Source of the DNA: JALSRD01 sp964476595
GTDB lineage: Bacteria; Desulfobacterota; Desulfobacteria; Desulfobacterales; JALSRD01
Assembly (NCBI GenBank): GCA_964476595.1
Contig: CAYZCL010000064.1
Span: 1-64,000, forward strand
DNA length: 64,000 nucleotides
Reading direction: 5' to 3'
Shown here: in pieces, positions 17,284-25,063 of the stretch
Layout of the letters: every line of letters starts with the position of its first letter
Numbering within the stretch: position 1 is the first letter of the stretch
The notes under the pieces: generated by a model
The model's input: only the letters and a program-made list of their open reading frames with translations
The model's database searches: none
Told to the model about the DNA's origin: nothing
Position numbers and translations under genes: made by a program

Positions 17284-18258
17284 TCAGGCACTTGAGGCGG
17301 CGGGCGCCTCGGCCTCCGCCGGTTTGAGCCAGAACCCCATCACGCCGTTGGGCAGCAGCAGCACCAGGATCACCACCAGCGCGCCCATCACCATGGCACG
17401 GTAGGTTCCCAGGGGCGCCAGCAGTTCATTGGCGATCACGGTAATGAAGGCGCCCAGGATGGTTCCGGGAAACTGGCCGATGCCGCCCACCACCACCATG
17501 ACCATCAGGGTGCAGAACAGATCCAGCTCCAGCATGCGTGTGGAAATCATGCCGATGTAGTGCCCGTAAAAGGCGCCGATGATGCCCGTCAGAAAGGACG
17601 TCAGGGCAAACACCATCAGCTTGTACTTGAAGGCGCTGACCCCCAGGCTCATGGCAAAGTCCTCGGAGTCCTTGAGCGCCAGGAAGGCCGTGCCCCAGTG
17701 GGACTTGATGACCACCAGGATGACCGCCGTGCAGGCCACGGCCAGCACCAGCGCCAGGTAGAAGGTGGGCACCAGGTTGGCCGAACTGAAGGAGTAGCCG
17801 AAGATGCGGATGGGCGGGATGGTCAGGATGCCCACGGACCCTCCCGACCCCAGCGCCATACCGATCTTGCCGCGCAGCAGCGGCATGAGGGTCATGTGCA
17901 CCCCGAAGGTCACCAGCGCCACGTAGGGTCCTGCCAGCTTCAGGCAGGGCAGACCCACCAGCACACCGATCAGGGCCGTGAAGAGGCCGGCCAGCACCAT
18001 GGCCAGCACCGCCGGCACCCCCAGGTCCACCGAGAAGATGGCCGAGGAGTACGCGCCGATGGCGAAAAAGGCCACCTGCCCGAAGGAAAAGATGCCCGCG
18101 AACCCCATGATGAGGTCCCAGCAGGAGGCCACCACGGCCCAGATGAGGCACATGATCAGGATGTGCATTATGAAACGGATATCTCCCACGAACAGAGGCG
18201 CCACGGCCACCAGGCCGAAGGTGACGCCCATTACCGTCGCCATGCGTTTGAAACTCAT
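17284..18258 (-). CDS. Liv-type ABC permease (LivM class)
   Basis: A 324-residue inner-membrane permease of the LivM class, with about eight to nine hydrophobic segments. Family signatures are WDLIMGFAGIFSFGQVAFFAIGAY and the later VVVGGIGQFPGTILGAFI. It forms the channel with the LivH-class permease encoded just upstream (six-base gap). The C-terminus carries a short Ala/Glu-rich tail. The next gene downstream, 92 bases away, is the substrate-binding protein. Confidence 0.93.
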   Translation of the reverse strand: MSFKRMATVMGVTFGLVAVAPLFVGDIRFIMHILIMCLIWAVVASCWDLIMGFAGIFSFGQVAFFAIGAYSSAIFSVDLGVPAVLAMVLAGLFTALIGVLVGLPCLKLAGPYVALVTFGVHMTLMPLLRGKIGMALGSGGSVGILTIPPIRIFGYSFSSANLVPTFYLALVLAVACTAVILVVIKSHWGTAFLALKDSEDFAMSLGVSAFKYKLMVFALTSFLTGIIGAFYGHYIGMISTRMLELDLFCTLMVMVVVGGIGQFPGTILGAFITVIANELLAPLGTYRAMVMGALVVILVLLLPNGVMGFWLKPAEAEAPAASSA

Positions 18259-18264
18259 GCTTTC

Positions 18265-19164
18265 TCAGCTCTTTCCCATCAGCCCCTGGGGACGCACCAC
18301 CAGGGTGGTTAACAGCAAAATGAACAGAGCGATCATACCGTAGCTCATGCCGAATCCCCATCCCACGAAGGCCTCCATCATGCCGATGATAAAGGCCGCG
18401 TACAGGCCCCCACGGATAGAGCCCATGCCGCCGAAAGCCGTGATCACCCAGGACTTGACCATGATGGCGCCGCCGGACATGGGAGAGATAAAGTACTTCT
18501 GGCTCAGCAGGATGCCGCCGAAGCCCACCATGACGGTGGAGATGGCGAAGGTGGCGGCGAAGATGCGTTCCTTGGGGATGCCCACGATGCGGGCCCCCTC
18601 GGGATTCTGGGCCACGGCCTTGACGGCCATGCCGATGCGCGTGTTGTTGAGCAGCCAGCCGAACAGCAGGATGCCGCCGATGGACAGGAAGAAGATGGTG
18701 ATGTCCAGGTAGGTGAACACCAGCTGCCCGACCTCCAGGGTCCCCTCCAGGATCGGCGGCAGGGATTTCACGCGGCCGCCGAAAACCACCACGTAAAGGT
18801 TGTCCATGAACAGCGCCAGTCCCAGGGTCATCATCATGACCTTGTTCTCCCAGTCCTCGTACTTGCGCAGCGGCGCCACCAGAACCTTTTCCAGCAGGTA
18901 GCCCACCACGAACAGCACGGGCACCACGGCCAGGAAGATGGAAAAGTACCCCCCGGCCAGCCCCACCATGCCGATCAGGATCCAGGCGCAGTAGCCGCCC
19001 AGGTTGAAGAACGACCCGTAGGCGAAGTTGAAGGCCTTGGTCACGCCGTAGATCAGGGTCAGCCCCACGGCCATGAGGGCATAGACCGATCCGTTGGTCA
19101 GGCCGCTGATGATGACGTCGACGATTTCGTACAGCAGCAACACGGTGTCTTGACTGAAATGCAT
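18265..19164 (-). CDS. Liv-type ABC permease (LivH class)
   Basis: A 299-residue permease of the LivH class. It shows the typical N-terminal ISGLTNGSVYALMAVGLTLIYGVTKAFNFAYG segment (first membrane helix pair) and the conserved ALTxIYGVxxxxNFA pattern. The downstream loop reads GRVKSLPPILEGTLEVGQ. A later FGGMGSIRGGLYAAFIIG matches the conserved G(S)xxG region. Encoded between the LivF-class ATPase and the LivM-class permease, all co-directional and nearly contiguous. Confidence 0.93.
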   Translation of the reverse strand: MHFSQDTVLLLYEIVDVIISGLTNGSVYALMAVGLTLIYGVTKAFNFAYGSFFNLGGYCAWILIGMVGLAGGYFSIFLAVVPVLFVVGYLLEKVLVAPLRKYEDWENKVMMMTLGLALFMDNLYVVVFGGRVKSLPPILEGTLEVGQLVFTYLDITIFFLSIGGILLFGWLLNNTRIGMAVKAVAQNPEGARIVGIPKERIFAATFAISTVMVGFGGILLSQKYFISPMSGGAIMVKSWVITAFGGMGSIRGGLYAAFIIGMMEAFVGWGFGMSYGMIALFILLLTTLVVRPQGLMGKS

Positions 19165-19182
19165 GGTCGTCCCGCCCTTGTG

Positions 19183-19887
19183 TTACATTCCCAGAAAAAT
19201 TTCCTTGAGCGCCTCGTTGTTCAGGGCCTCGCTGCTGTCGCCCTCGAAGGAGATGCGTCCTTCCTCGATGACGTAGATGCGGTCGGCCAGGTCCGCGATG
19301 CGCGGAATATTCTGCTCCACCAGCAGCACGGTCTTGCCCTGGCGGTTGATCTCCTTGATGATGTTGAATATCTCGATGCGCAGGCTGGGCTGCAGCCCCA
19401 GCGACGGTTCGTCGATGCACAGCAGGTCGGCATTGGACATCAGGCCGCGGGCCACGGCCAGCATGCGGGCCTCGCCGCCGCTCATGGTGGCGGCCATCTG
19501 GCCGCGGCGTTCCTTGAGCCGCGGGAAGAGGGTGAACACCCGCTCCAGGTTCTTCTTCTCGTGAGGGCGTGCGTTCTTGGAAAAAGCCCCCAGCTTGAGA
19601 TTTTCGAGCACTGTCATCTGGGGAAAGAGTTCGCGGTTCTCGGCGATGTAAATGATGCCCCGGTTGACGATCTTTTCCGCCGGCAGGCCGTTGATGTTCC
19701 GGCCGTTGTGCTCGATGCGGCCCTCCACGCGTTCGGCCAGGCCGCAGATGGACTTGAGCAGGGTGCTTTTGCCGTGGCCGTTGGGGCCCAGGATGACCAC
19801 CACCTCCCGTGTCTTGATGTGGATAGACACTTTCTTGAGGACGTGAAACTGGCCGTAGAAGGCGTCGATGTCAATGACTTTCAGCAC
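19183..19887 (-). CDS. Liv-type ABC ATPase (LivF class)
   Basis: A 234-residue ATPase that powers the importer. Walker A GPNGHGKSTL near residue 35, signature MSGGEARMLAVARGLMSNADLLCIDEP containing both the C-loop and Walker B, and H-loop near VLLVEQN. The start is a GTG that overlaps the LivG-class gene's 3' end by 17 bases. Partners are the LivG-class ATPase upstream and the two permeases downstream. Confidence 0.93.
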   Translation of the reverse strand: MLKVIDIDAFYGQFHVLKKVSIHIKTREVVVILGPNGHGKSTLLKSICGLAERVEGRIEHNGRNINGLPAEKIVNRGIIYIAENRELFPQMTVLENLKLGAFSKNARPHEKKNLERVFTLFPRLKERRGQMAATMSGGEARMLAVARGLMSNADLLCIDEPSLGLQPSLRIEIFNIIKEINRQGKTVLLVEQNIPRIADLADRIYVIEEGRISFEGDSSEALNNEALKEIFLGM

Positions 19888-20590
19888 TTTGTTCTCCCAG
19901 GTATATTTCGCAGACCCGCGGATCGCTGGTCACCACCTCGGGATCGCCGAAGGCGATCTCGGTGCCGGTTTCGATGATCAGCAGTTTCTCGGTCAGCTCG
20001 GTGAGCACGCGCATGAAGTGCTCGATGATGATGATGGTGATGCCCCGGTCGCGGTTGATGGCGACGATGAGGTCCATCAGCTGACGGATCTCGGTGGCGT
20101 TGGAGCCGGCCATGGGTTCGTCGAGCATCAGCAGCTTGGGCCGCGTGGCCAGGGCGGCGGCGATCATCAGTTTCTTCTTCCCCAGCAGGTTGAGTTGGGC
20201 GGTGGGCTGGCTCAGCTGGTTTTCAAGCCCCACGAAGGAGATCACCTCGCGCACGTAGTCCGGGTCGTAGCGGCCGGGGTCCCCGAAACGGTTGCCCACG
20301 GCCACGTTCTCGGCCACGCTCAGGCTGGGAAAGGTGTGCGGCACCTGGAAAGTCCGGGCGATGCCGAGTTGCGAGATGCGGTGGGGCGGCAGGCCGCTGA
20401 TGTCGCGGCCGTCGAAGACGATTTTCCCCTCGTAGGGGTAGAAGCCGGTGATCAGGTTGTAGACCGTGGACTTGCCGGCGCCGTTGGGGCCGGCGATACC
20501 GAAAATCTGTCCGTCTTCGACCGTGAAACTCAGGTTGTTGACGGCCACCAGTTCGCCGAATTTCTTGGTGACGTTCGACAGGGTCAGCAT
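19871..20590 (-). CDS. Liv-type ABC ATPase (LivG class)
   Basis: A 239-residue ATPase. Walker A GPNGAGKSTVYNLITGFYP, Walker B LLMLDEPMAGSN. Where most ABC ATPases have LSGGQ, this reads LNLLGKKKLMIAAALA, so the signature loop is degenerate; LivG-class proteins vary here, and the partner ATPase has an intact MSGGE. Begins three bases after the kinase-like gene ends, so all these genes are probably one transcript. Confidence 0.9.
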   Translation of the reverse strand: MLTLSNVTKKFGELVAVNNLSFTVEDGQIFGIAGPNGAGKSTVYNLITGFYPYEGKIVFDGRDISGLPPHRISQLGIARTFQVPHTFPSLSVAENVAVGNRFGDPGRYDPDYVREVISFVGLENQLSQPTAQLNLLGKKKLMIAAALATRPKLLMLDEPMAGSNATEIRQLMDLIVAINRDRGITIIIIEHFMRVLTELTEKLLIIETGTEIAFGDPEVVTSDPRVCEIYLGEQSAESH

Positions 20591-20593
20591 GCT

Positions 20594-21697
20594 TTACAAT
20601 CCCCCTTGCCGCTGTTGAAGGGCAGCGGCCGCGGTTTGCGCCACCTCCGCCCGGTGCGTGTCGATCCACACCATGAGGCGCACGCTGTGGCGCAGGTACC
20701 GCAGGTACTCGCCCTCATCCGGGTCAGCAGCGGCGGCAAAATAGCGCACGCACCATTGCAGCAGGTACGCATCGGCCGCTACCAGTAACGTGGGCAGCAG
20801 GGCGCACTCCCTCTCGCCGATGGCCTTGAGCCCACGGTTTTCAAGCAGGCAGCGCTGATAGCTCCCCAGAAAAAGTGCCATCTTGTCCAGCCGCATCTCA
20901 CCGTCCCGCTCACCGTTCCAGCGGCTGCAGAAGTAGACCAGGGCCAGGCCGACATCGAACAGGCGCAGATCTATCTTGGCCCAGTCGAAGTCGAAAAGGC
21001 CTGTGGCCGTATCCCCCTCCCACTTCAGGTTACCCGGATGATAGTCGCAGTGAATGGGAATGACGGGCACATCCGAAGCCCCGGCCGGTGTCAGTTCGGT
21101 TCGATCCAGGACCGGCAGGATGGCGTCCATGTGCCGGCGAAAGTATCTGAACACCTCTCTGTCGTCCGGCCAGCGAGACTGCCGCTGCAGCATCCCGGGC
21201 AATCGGGGCCACAGCTCCAGGATGGGCGCTTCGCGGCGCCGAAACCCGCCGGGATCGAAGTCGCGCACGGCGTTGTGAAAGGCGGCCAGCAGGCTCGCGG
21301 CGCTTTCAAACTCGGCATCGGTAAGGTCCGGCCGGTCCCAGGAATAGCGATCCTCGCCGGCCAGAAACTCGTAGACCGCGAAGAATCTCCCGCCGTCGGC
21401 CGGGCGGACCACGGTCTCGCCCTGCCGGCTCCGGATCACGGCGGCCACCTGGTGCAGCCCGTTTTCGATGGCGTGGCCGATCAGCCGGTGCTCGAAGCGG
21501 ATTTCGCCGATGTCGATGCCGGACTTGTAGCGGCGCACGAAGATCTCGTCGACGGCGCCGTTCTTTTCCACCCGCACGCCGAAACTGCGGTTGGTAAACC
21601 CGCCGAAGATCTCGCGAACGCCGGTCACCCGTCCGATGTCGTAGAAGTTTTCCACGACGGCGGTCACCTGTTCATATATGGCGGCATCGGGATTCAT
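20594..21697 (-). CDS. APH-fold phosphotransferase (aminoglycoside/choline kinase-like)
   Basis: A 367-residue protein of the APH/choline-kinase fold. The catalytic loop is IPIHCDYHPGNLKWEGD near residue 220 (HxDxxxxN type), followed by the metal site GLFDFDWAKIDLRLFDVGLAL. An N-terminal FGGFTNRSFGV loop corresponds to the nucleotide-binding part. The family phosphorylates small hydroxyl compounds such as choline, homoserine, hydroxylysine or aminoglycosides. Its ATG overlaps the stop of the methyltransferase gene (ATGA), and the ABC ATPase starts three bases after it. Position inside the amine-catabolism run suggests a metabolic kinase rather than drug resistance. Substrate unknown. Confidence 0.85.
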   Translation of the reverse strand: MNPDAAIYEQVTAVVENFYDIGRVTGVREIFGGFTNRSFGVRVEKNGAVDEIFVRRYKSGIDIGEIRFEHRLIGHAIENGLHQVAAVIRSRQGETVVRPADGGRFFAVYEFLAGEDRYSWDRPDLTDAEFESAASLLAAFHNAVRDFDPGGFRRREAPILELWPRLPGMLQRQSRWPDDREVFRYFRRHMDAILPVLDRTELTPAGASDVPVIPIHCDYHPGNLKWEGDTATGLFDFDWAKIDLRLFDVGLALVYFCSRWNGERDGEMRLDKMALFLGSYQRCLLENRGLKAIGERECALLPTLLVAADAYLLQWCVRYFAAAADPDEGEYLRYLRHSVRLMVWIDTHRAEVAQTAAAALQQRQGGL

Positions 21698-22977
21698 ACG
21701 TCCGGGTTTTCCCTGCGGGCGGTTTCGGCCCAGGCATCGAAAGCCGCCAGGTTGGCGGTGGTGTGGTAGTCCACGTGGTAGTCGCCACTGCCGACACGGC
21801 AGATGACGTCGAAAGCCTGATCATCTTCGGGCAGGTGCAGGGGCAGCAGGGGCTGTTCCCCGCCCCGGGCCTCCCGCTCGCGCAGGTAGTCGCGCTGAGC
21901 CGCGCAGTCGGCGATAAAGGCCGCCTCGCTGAAGAAATTCAGGTTGTCCAGCACACCGAAACAGTGGCGCGCGTTGTGGACGCCGTACTCGCACAGGATG
22001 CGCCGGCCGCGGATGCCGTCGGCCAGGGCGGTCTCGTCCACCGTCTTGTGCTGGGTGCTGCCGCCGGACTGCACCGTGGGTAGTCCCGTGACCCACAGGT
22101 TCAGCCGTGCCACGGCCACATTGAGCAGGTTCATGGCGTCGTGGGAGTACATCAGATCCCCGTCGGGAGCCGTGGTGCAGGGCATGCCGCCGAACATGCA
22201 CAGCATGCCGGGGTTGAGGGTCTGCGCCACGGCCAGCATGAACAGCACCTCGGCGTGGGTAATGAGGATACAGCCTTCGGGGGTCTGGGGCGCCGTGCGC
22301 CCGGCCAGCGGCATGGTGGTCAGGCGCAGGTGGTTGCCGGCCCGGGCGCTTCTCATGAGCGCGTCCATCATGTCATCCATGCAGCTCAGCGGCGACTTGA
22401 CGCCGCAGATGGAGTCGTGCCAGTCGTCGCGGCCGGCAAACCACTTCACGGCGGTCTCATCGTCCATGTAGGCGCTGCAGGTCACTTTGATGCAGTCGTC
22501 CAGGCGGTCCATGATTTGGTTGCAGCGCAAGGGGTCCCCCTTGTGCACCTTGACCGGCTGGCTGAGAAAGCGCACCACGTCCAGGTTGTCGCCGACCACC
22601 CCGATGATATGCTCCAGCTCCTCGTAGCTGGCCGGCAGGGGAAAGGGGTCGTCCTCCCGGTAGAGAAACGGCGGGATGCCGCCGATGCCCAGGGTGTTGA
22701 GGCCCTCGTCGCCCGGATAGGTCTTGGCGGCGCTGTCGATGCACTGGTCGATAAGCTCGGGCAATACGTAGAGGCGCCCCTGGGACGGATCGTAGCCGGC
22801 CAGGCCGGTGCCCTCCAGCAGATCGATCACTTCCCGGTTGGCCGTCTCGATGCCGACTTCCGCCAGCACGGCCTTGGTGGTCTCATGGATGCGCCGGTAG
22901 GCCGCCAGCTCGGCCTCTAGTACCGATCGATGCTCGGCCGCCGCGTTTTCAATTTCCCGTTGGATGTCGATTTTCAC
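21694..22977 (-). CDS. MttB-superfamily methyltransferase (non-pyrrolysine type)
   Basis: A member of the trimethylamine:corrinoid methyltransferase superfamily. It opens with a helical N-terminus (VLEAELAAYRRIHETTKAVLAEVGIETANREVIDLL). Characteristic stretches are NTLGIGGIPPFLY, LTTMPLAGRTAPQTPEG and VQSGGSTQHKTVDE. There is no in-frame TAG, so it lacks the pyrrolysine of MttB; family members without it demethylate quaternary amines such as glycine betaine, carnitine or proline betaine. GAGGTGGAGA precedes the chosen GTG at 22977 (427 residues); a GTG at 23040 would add 21 residues. No corrinoid-protein gene is in the window, so the methyl acceptor is unclear. Confidence 0.82.
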   Translation of the reverse strand: MKIDIQREIENAAAEHRSVLEAELAAYRRIHETTKAVLAEVGIETANREVIDLLEGTGLAGYDPSQGRLYVLPELIDQCIDSAAKTYPGDEGLNTLGIGGIPPFLYREDDPFPLPASYEELEHIIGVVGDNLDVVRFLSQPVKVHKGDPLRCNQIMDRLDDCIKVTCSAYMDDETAVKWFAGRDDWHDSICGVKSPLSCMDDMMDALMRSARAGNHLRLTTMPLAGRTAPQTPEGCILITHAEVLFMLAVAQTLNPGMLCMFGGMPCTTAPDGDLMYSHDAMNLLNVAVARLNLWVTGLPTVQSGGSTQHKTVDETALADGIRGRRILCEYGVHNARHCFGVLDNLNFFSEAAFIADCAAQRDYLREREARGGEQPLLPLHLPEDDQAFDVICRVGSGDYHVDYHTTANLAAFDAWAETARRENPDV

Positions 22978-23044
22978 GTTGCCGGTCTCCACCTCACAAT
23001 AATGGTTCACTTCCACCGGAAATCGACGCGCCAAACACACGCCG

Positions 23045-25051
23045 TCAAGCCAGGGCCTCGTCGATGATCTCGACGATGTCCTTGACTTCCACCGCGCCGT
23101 CCCGCGCCAGGATGCCGTCGCGCAGCATGGTGGCGCAGAACGGGCAGGCCGCCGCCACCGTCTTGGCCCCGCTGGCCAGCACCTCGTCGGCGCGCACGAA
23201 GTTGATGCGCTCTCCCAGTGTCTCCTCCATGAACATGCGCCCCCCGCCGGCGCCGCAGCAGAACCCCTTGTCGCGACGGCGCGGAAGTTCCACGAGCGGG
23301 CGGCCTGCGTTCATGGACACCACCAGGTCCCGCGGCGCGTCGTAGATCCCGTTCCAGCGTCCCAGGTAGCACGAGTCGTGAAAGGTCACCGACCCCAGGG
23401 AGCGGCCCGCGGGCACCAGTCGGCCCTGCTTGTGAAGGTCGAAGAGAAATTCGCTGTGGTGCACCACCTCGAAGCGGCCGCCGAACTGCGGGTATTCGTT
23501 TTTGATTACGTTGTAACAGTGCGGGCAGCCGGTCAGGATCTTTTTCGGCTTGTACTGGTTGAGCACCTCGACATTCTGCTGGATCAGCATCTGCGCCAGG
23601 TACTCGTTGCCCGACCGGCGGGCCAGGTCCCCGTTGCAGCTCTCCTCGGGGCCCAGGATGGCGAAATTCACGCCGGCCCTGTGCAGCACCCGCGCCATGG
23701 CCTGGGCGATCTTCTTGCCGCGGTCGTCGAAGGACCCCGCGCAGCCCACGAAGTAGAGCACCTCGGCGTCGGGCCTGTCGCTCATCAGCGGCACGTCCAG
23801 CCCCTTGGCCCAGTCCGCACGGGTGTCGTTGGCAAAGCCCCAGGGATTGGACTGGTTTTCCAGGTTGGTAAAAGTCTCCTGCATCTCCGGCGGGAAACTG
23901 GCCTCCATCAGCACCTGGTACTTGCGCGCCTCGATGACCAGGTCCAGGTGCGCGATGTTCACCGGGCAGATATCCTCGCACGCCCGGCAGGTGGTGCACG
24001 ACCACAGCACGTCGGGTGTCACCGGGGCGCCCTCACGCACCACGGGCAGGACGTCCTCGTACTTTTGCGCCAGGATCTTTTCGGCCTGGCCCAGCAGGTC
24101 CACCTTGAAGTCGTGCACCAGCGCCTTGGGCGAAAGGGGCTTGCCCGTGTTGGCCGCCGGGCACTGCTCCTCGCAGCGGCCGCACTCGGTGCAGGCGTAA
24201 AGGTCGAGCACGTTCTTCCAGTTGAGCTCGGACACCTTGCCGAGGCCGAAGGTCTCGGCCTCCTCGTCCTCGATGTCGGTGACCGCGATGGCCTTTTCCC
24301 GCTCCAGGGGCTTTAAAAAGACGTTGGGCGCCGCTGCCAGCAGGTGCAGGTGCTTGGAGCCCGGGATGTAGACCAGGAAGCCCAGGATGGTCAGGATGTG
24401 GATCCAGTAACAGATCTCGAAGCCCGCGATCACCTGCTGCGGCGCCAGGCGGTCCAGGCCGAAAAACGCCACCAGGCGCCCCGAGACCGGGAACACCCCG
24501 CGGTAGTCGAAACCGGCGTAGGACACCGGCAGCAGGGTCTCGAAGGCGTTGATCAGCAGGAAGGTGACGATGATCACCGAGGTGAACAGCAGGATCAGGT
24601 TGGCGTCGCGGCCCATGGTGAGATAGCGCGGCCGCACCAGCAGGCGCCGGTACAAGGCGTAGAGCAGCCCGGGCAGCACCAGCAGCGCCAGGATGTCGGC
24701 CACGAAAAGATACGCCCGGTACAGCCCCGGCACCGCGGCGCCGATCTCCAGGTGCGGAAAGACCCCGCGGATCATCAGCTCCAGCGAGTGCGGCTGCACG
24801 GCCAGGAAGCCCACGAAAACCAGCATGTGGGCCATGCCGATGACGGGCTTGCGCCGTACGTTGCGCTGGCCCAGCACATCGGTGAAAAGCGCCTTGATGC
24901 GCTCGCCCAGCCGGTCCAGCTGAAAGTCCAGTTTACCCGTCACGGCCTTCATCAGGCGCACCAGGTGGCGCACCCGTACGAAAAAGTACCCGAAGGCCCC
25001 CAGCAGCAGCGCCGCCATGACGATGGATTTGATGGTGAGATAGCTGTCCAT
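23045..25051 (-). CDS. Membrane Fe-S oxidoreductase with CCG domains (ETF:quinone-type, HdrD-like)
   Basis: A 668-residue protein. The N-terminal third has about five to six hydrophobic segments resembling a cytochrome b/NarI-like anchor. Two [4Fe-4S] motifs follow, CTECGRCEEQCP near residue 300 and CTTCRACEDICP near 365. Two CCG-type domains close the protein (GCAGSFDD...GCPHCYN; SCYLGR...GFCCGAGGGR...CPFC). The same build is seen in ETF oxidoreductases and in the DgcB-type subunit of dimethylglycine demethylase. It probably takes electrons from the dehydrogenase genes next to it and passes them to the quinone pool. Starts 12 bases downstream of the first flavoprotein gene. Confidence 0.88.
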   Translation of the reverse strand: MDSYLTIKSIVMAALLLGAFGYFFVRVRHLVRLMKAVTGKLDFQLDRLGERIKALFTDVLGQRNVRRKPVIGMAHMLVFVGFLAVQPHSLELMIRGVFPHLEIGAAVPGLYRAYLFVADILALLVLPGLLYALYRRLLVRPRYLTMGRDANLILLFTSVIIVTFLLINAFETLLPVSYAGFDYRGVFPVSGRLVAFFGLDRLAPQQVIAGFEICYWIHILTILGFLVYIPGSKHLHLLAAAPNVFLKPLEREKAIAVTDIEDEEAETFGLGKVSELNWKNVLDLYACTECGRCEEQCPAANTGKPLSPKALVHDFKVDLLGQAEKILAQKYEDVLPVVREGAPVTPDVLWSCTTCRACEDICPVNIAHLDLVIEARKYQVLMEASFPPEMQETFTNLENQSNPWGFANDTRADWAKGLDVPLMSDRPDAEVLYFVGCAGSFDDRGKKIAQAMARVLHRAGVNFAILGPEESCNGDLARRSGNEYLAQMLIQQNVEVLNQYKPKKILTGCPHCYNVIKNEYPQFGGRFEVVHHSEFLFDLHKQGRLVPAGRSLGSVTFHDSCYLGRWNGIYDAPRDLVVSMNAGRPLVELPRRRDKGFCCGAGGGRMFMEETLGERINFVRADEVLASGAKTVAAACPFCATMLRDGILARDGAVEVKDIVEIIDEALA

Positions 25052-25063
25052 TTCAGTCCTTTT

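Noticed and set aside
21694..23040. A pyrrolysine-containing MttB
   Set aside because: No in-frame TAG exists in the gene, so the pyrrolysine form is ruled out on the sequence given.
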